From assembly GCA_005791165.1 (NCBI GenBank), contig SXXW01000003.1:1-64000 (forward strand): a stretch of DNA of 64,000 nucleotides. Direction: 5' to 3'. The position numbers and the translations under genes are program-made. The notes beneath the pieces were generated by a model. It saw nothing but the letters and a program-made list of their open reading frames with translations, was not told the origin of the DNA and searched no databases. The stretch comes from Cytophagaceae bacterium. Lineage in GTDB: Bacteria; Bacteroidota; Bacteroidia; Cytophagales; Spirosomataceae. Position 1 is the stretch's first letter. Every line of letters starts with the position of its first letter. Shown here one piece after another: positions 61,779-64,000 of the stretch.

Positions 61779-64000
61779 TTACTGCATCTTACTCATTTGA
61801 AAATTAAATATACCTTCTAATTCCTTGTATTTGGCAGGAGACATTTTTGATTCTTTTAAAGAAGATACAATTATATTCATCTCATAAGCAGCAATTTGAA
61901 TATTACGCTCATTTGAACGAACACCCGCCGCTAAATAATAATCTAAGGATTTTGCATTCCGTTTGACCATCGTATTCGCTATTTCTAAAGCTTTGTTCTC
62001 CTCTCCTATCGACAAGTATAAACCTACCATGCTAGCAGAAAATTGATCATAAGGGATCACTTTGTCTGGCATCACAAAATTCAAATGATTCAACACTTTT
62101 TTCGCTAATGGAATATTGCCCTCGCGAATCAATTGGTCTGCTAATCGGAATGTGCCTAAACGAAGCGTCACACTCGGTATTCCCATGTAAAAGTCTCCAT
62201 GGTAATAAATACTTGGATCATTTAATCCTCTCCAATACATCTTATTCAACATATTGTCCGCCATGATTTTGGTGTTAACAAAACCATCTTTGGCTCCTGA
62301 TATTTTAAATGGCATTAATCGATACGCATAACCCTCCAATTGCATGCTCTCTTTTAATCCTAAATACTGATCATTAGGCAAAGTAGCCGCAAAATAAATA
62401 GGGCGTTTCCAACCAGCTACCGCGTTGTTCGATATAATTTCCAATTGGACCAACTCGCCCTTAAAAATATTTTTTGCCGGCAATCTCCAACCCAATCGGT
62501 CTGATACAAATGGAAGAAAAGCCTTAGGGAACCAATTCGATTTAGCCAATTCAGCTACATTAACAGGCACAGACAACGAATCGGAAGGGAAAGTATTTAT
62601 TGTTTCTCCACTTTGAGTTTGTGCCTGAATGCGTGCATCATCTTTATGTAACAATTCCAAATAATCAGGAAGCGACATCTCTGAAATATTAGGATTTTCA
62701 TTGTACATAATTTGATCATTAACTCCTTCTAAAAATTGATCTTTGGTCAATTTAATCGGTAGGGCTTCTGACTCATAAGTCTTCCGTTTCATTTGGTCTA
62801 CATACCAATCCGTGCCTAACAAGGATAAATTACACACGCGAACATCCGTCCTAAAGCCTTCTACTTCTTGAACATACCAAAGTGGGAAAGTGTCATTATC
62901 ACCGCCCGTAAATAAAATAGCATTGGGTGCACAAGAGTTCAATAGATTTTTAGCAAAATCTATTTGATGATATCGCCTACTACGATCATGATCATCCCAG
63001 TTTTGTTGGGCCATAATCATAGGCGCAGACAAACTAAGAATGGCTAATAAAGACCAACGAAGCTGAGGGGATTTGATGATTTTTGTGAGCCACTCGGCCA
63101 ACTGCATCACACCTAATCCTGCCCAAATAGCCAAAAAGTAGAATGAACCCACGTAAATGTAATCTCGCTCTCGAGGCTCAACCGGTGGAGAATTTAAATA
63201 AACGACTAAGGCAATTCCGGTCAACACAAACATCATAATGGTGACTAAAAAGTCTTTTTCATCCTTGCGATACAACAGGTAAAAACCTAACAAAACCAAA
63301 ATGATGGGCAAGTAATAATAATTATTTCGAGCCTTATTCTCTTTCATGAGATCAGGTAAATTGGACGTATCCTGAAACGCATTAATGGCCCAAGCGTCTT
63401 GTGCATCACTTTCTCGACCTACAAAATTCCAAAGCAAATAACGCATATACATATGACCCATTTGATGGCTAAACATAAACCTTAGGTTATCCCCAAAACT
63501 AGGTTTTTGACCCGCTGGAATTCCTAGCATATCTTGGTATAACTGAACATGCTGACCAGAATTACTCCATACACGCGGCAAAAGCATTTGTTGGTCTTTC
63601 TGATATACATATTCTGGCTTATTCGTATACACCACATATTTACCATCCTTCATCTTATAAACCGGCTCTCCCTGTTTAAATTCTTCAATTTGAGCCGTGT
63701 AAATAGGACCATATAATAAGGAACGTGAACCGTATTGCTCTCTTTTTAAATATTTCAAAAAGTTCAAAATGTTACTTGGATCATTCTCATTAATCGGCGG
63801 ATTATACCCAGAACGTACTAAGGCAACCGTATACGTTGAGTATCCAATCAAAAGAAACACCAACGAAAACAAAGCAACATTAAGCACCACATTTTGTTTC
63901 TTATATGAGTAACGTATTCCAAAAACAATGGCCAGGATCAATAAAACCAAGAAAAACAAAGCGCCACTTCCATAGGAGAATCCTAATGAATTAACAAATT
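61779..64000 (-). CDS. DUF2723 membrane protein, C-terminal part
   Basis: The reading frame is open to the window edge; residues before the TTG at 63959 read FVNSLGFSYGSGAL, so the gene starts outside and at least 739 residues lie here. DUF2723 proteins resemble protein O-mannosyltransferases. Visible are helices (FLVLLILAIVFGI, VALFSLVFLLIGYSTY, IILVLLGFYLLYR, VTIMMFVLTGIALVVY, LAIWAGLGVMQLAEWL, then LRWSLLAILSLSAPM), the NSPPVEPRERDYIYVGS loop, and a C-terminal soluble part with FTGGDNDTFPLWYVQEV and tetratricopeptide-like helices near the end. A role in surface-glycan or glycoprotein assembly is inferred. Confidence 0.85.
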   Translation of the reverse strand, partial: FVNSLGFSYGSGALFFLVLLILAIVFGIRYSYKKQNVVLNVALFSLVFLLIGYSTYTVALVRSGYNPPINENDPSNILNFLKYLKREQYGSRSLLYGPIYTAQIEEFKQGEPVYKMKDGKYVVYTNKPEYVYQKDQQMLLPRVWSNSGQHVQLYQDMLGIPAGQKPSFGDNLRFMFSHQMGHMYMRYLLWNFVGRESDAQDAWAINAFQDTSNLPDLMKENKARNNYYYLPIILVLLGFYLLYRKDEKDFLVTIMMFVLTGIALVVYLNSPPVEPRERDYIYVGSFYFLAIWAGLGVMQLAEWLTKIIKSPQLRWSLLAILSLSAPMIMAQQNWDDHDRSRRYHQIDFAKNLLNSCAPNAILFTGGDNDTFPLWYVQEVEGFRTDVRVCNLSLLGTDWYVDQMKRKTYESEALPIKLTKDQFLEGVNDQIMYNENPNISEMSLPDYLELLHKDDARIQAQTQSGETINTFPSDSLSVPVNVAELAKSNWFPKAFLPFVSDRLGWRLPAKNIFKGELVQLEIISNNAVAGWKRPIYFAATLPNDQYLGLKESMQLEGYAYRLMPFKISGAKDGFVNTKIMADNMLNKMYWRGLNDPSIYYHGDFYMGIPSVTLRLGTFRLADQLIREGNIPLAKKVLNHLNFVMPDKVIPYDQFSASMVGLYLSIGEENKALEIANTMVKRNAKSLDYYLAAGVRSNERNIQIAAYEMNIIVSSLKESKMSPAKYKELEGIFNFQMSKMQ

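Noticed and set aside
1-64000. CRISPR arrays, insertion sequences, integrases, attachment sites and rRNA
   Set aside because: No regularly spaced repeats, transposase or integrase motifs or rRNA segments were seen.

Overview
The window looks like a chromosomal segment of a free-living member of the Bacteroidota, most likely of the order Cytophagales. This rests on the low G+C composition, on TAnnTTTG-type -7 promoter boxes with few clear Shine-Dalgarno sites, and on families typical of that phylum: an STN-bearing SusC/SusD pair under an ECF sigma and FecR anti-sigma, a one-piece hybrid two-component system with a Reg_prop sensor and AraC output, a GntR regulator with a periplasmic-binding-like domain, a Porin_10 protein, DUF2723 and many SPI or Tat-like exported enzymes. 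The genus is an inference. No phage, insertion sequence, integrase, CRISPR array, rRNA or plasmid function was seen, and no stretch longer than about 300 bases is without a gene. 

Layout. 1-3400: a C-terminal gene fragment, an outer-membrane-barrel-like protein, a DUF2147 protein and an exported Xaa-Pro aminopeptidase ending in a bidirectional terminator. 3377-6319: a minus-strand sulfatase, GH105 and L-rhamnose mutarotase operon. 6329-11054: threonine aldolase, a DUF4105 membrane protein, rsmI, tRNA-Ser(UGA), a compact miaA and, overlapping miaA, a gene resembling phage VSR-like/GNAT-like proteins. 11138-13863: kduI and a second GH105 enzyme with an extra C-terminal domain. These two carbohydrate clusters together suggest use of sulfated or rhamnose-containing uronic polymers (pectin or ulvan type). 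13970-20073: a tightly packed minus-strand operon of type-B carboxylesterase, GH20 hexosaminidase, malonate-transporter-like MadL and MadM, an alpha/beta hydrolase and an exported DNA/RNA nuclease. 

20174-26460: amtB and a PII gene (nitrogen uptake), a CrtA-like monooxygenase, a VWA/AAA+ ATPase pair and a Gfo/Idh/MocA dehydrogenase. 26473-33340: mnmE, an SCP2 protein, an AddB-like PD-(D/E)XK protein, and a GMC oxidoreductase with its gluconate-dehydrogenase-subunit-3-like partner. 33412-38011: Porin_10, lpxK, menC and a conserved small protein. 38078-44734: SusD, SusC, FecR and ECF sigma. 44901-49037: hemF, a class A penicillin-binding protein and a degenerate TrpF-like protein. 49164-51810: mnmA, a YfcE-like phosphodiesterase and a zinc-dependent PLC/S1-P1-like enzyme. 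51788-57199: the hybrid two-component regulator and a divergent GntR regulator. 57229-64000: queG, grpE-dnaJ, an M28 peptidase and a DUF2723 protein running off the window. 

Four tRNA- or rRNA-modification genes (rsmI, miaA, mnmE, mnmA) and queG are scattered among transport and polymer-breakdown genes. The most unusual items are the VSR/GNAT-like gene coupled to a compact miaA, itself followed by a tRNA it should modify; the TrpF-like protein that lacks TrpF catalytic motifs; MadLM inside a glycosidase/esterase operon; and a PII protein without the uridylylation tyrosine. Homology calls are from recognition of motifs, not from searches.
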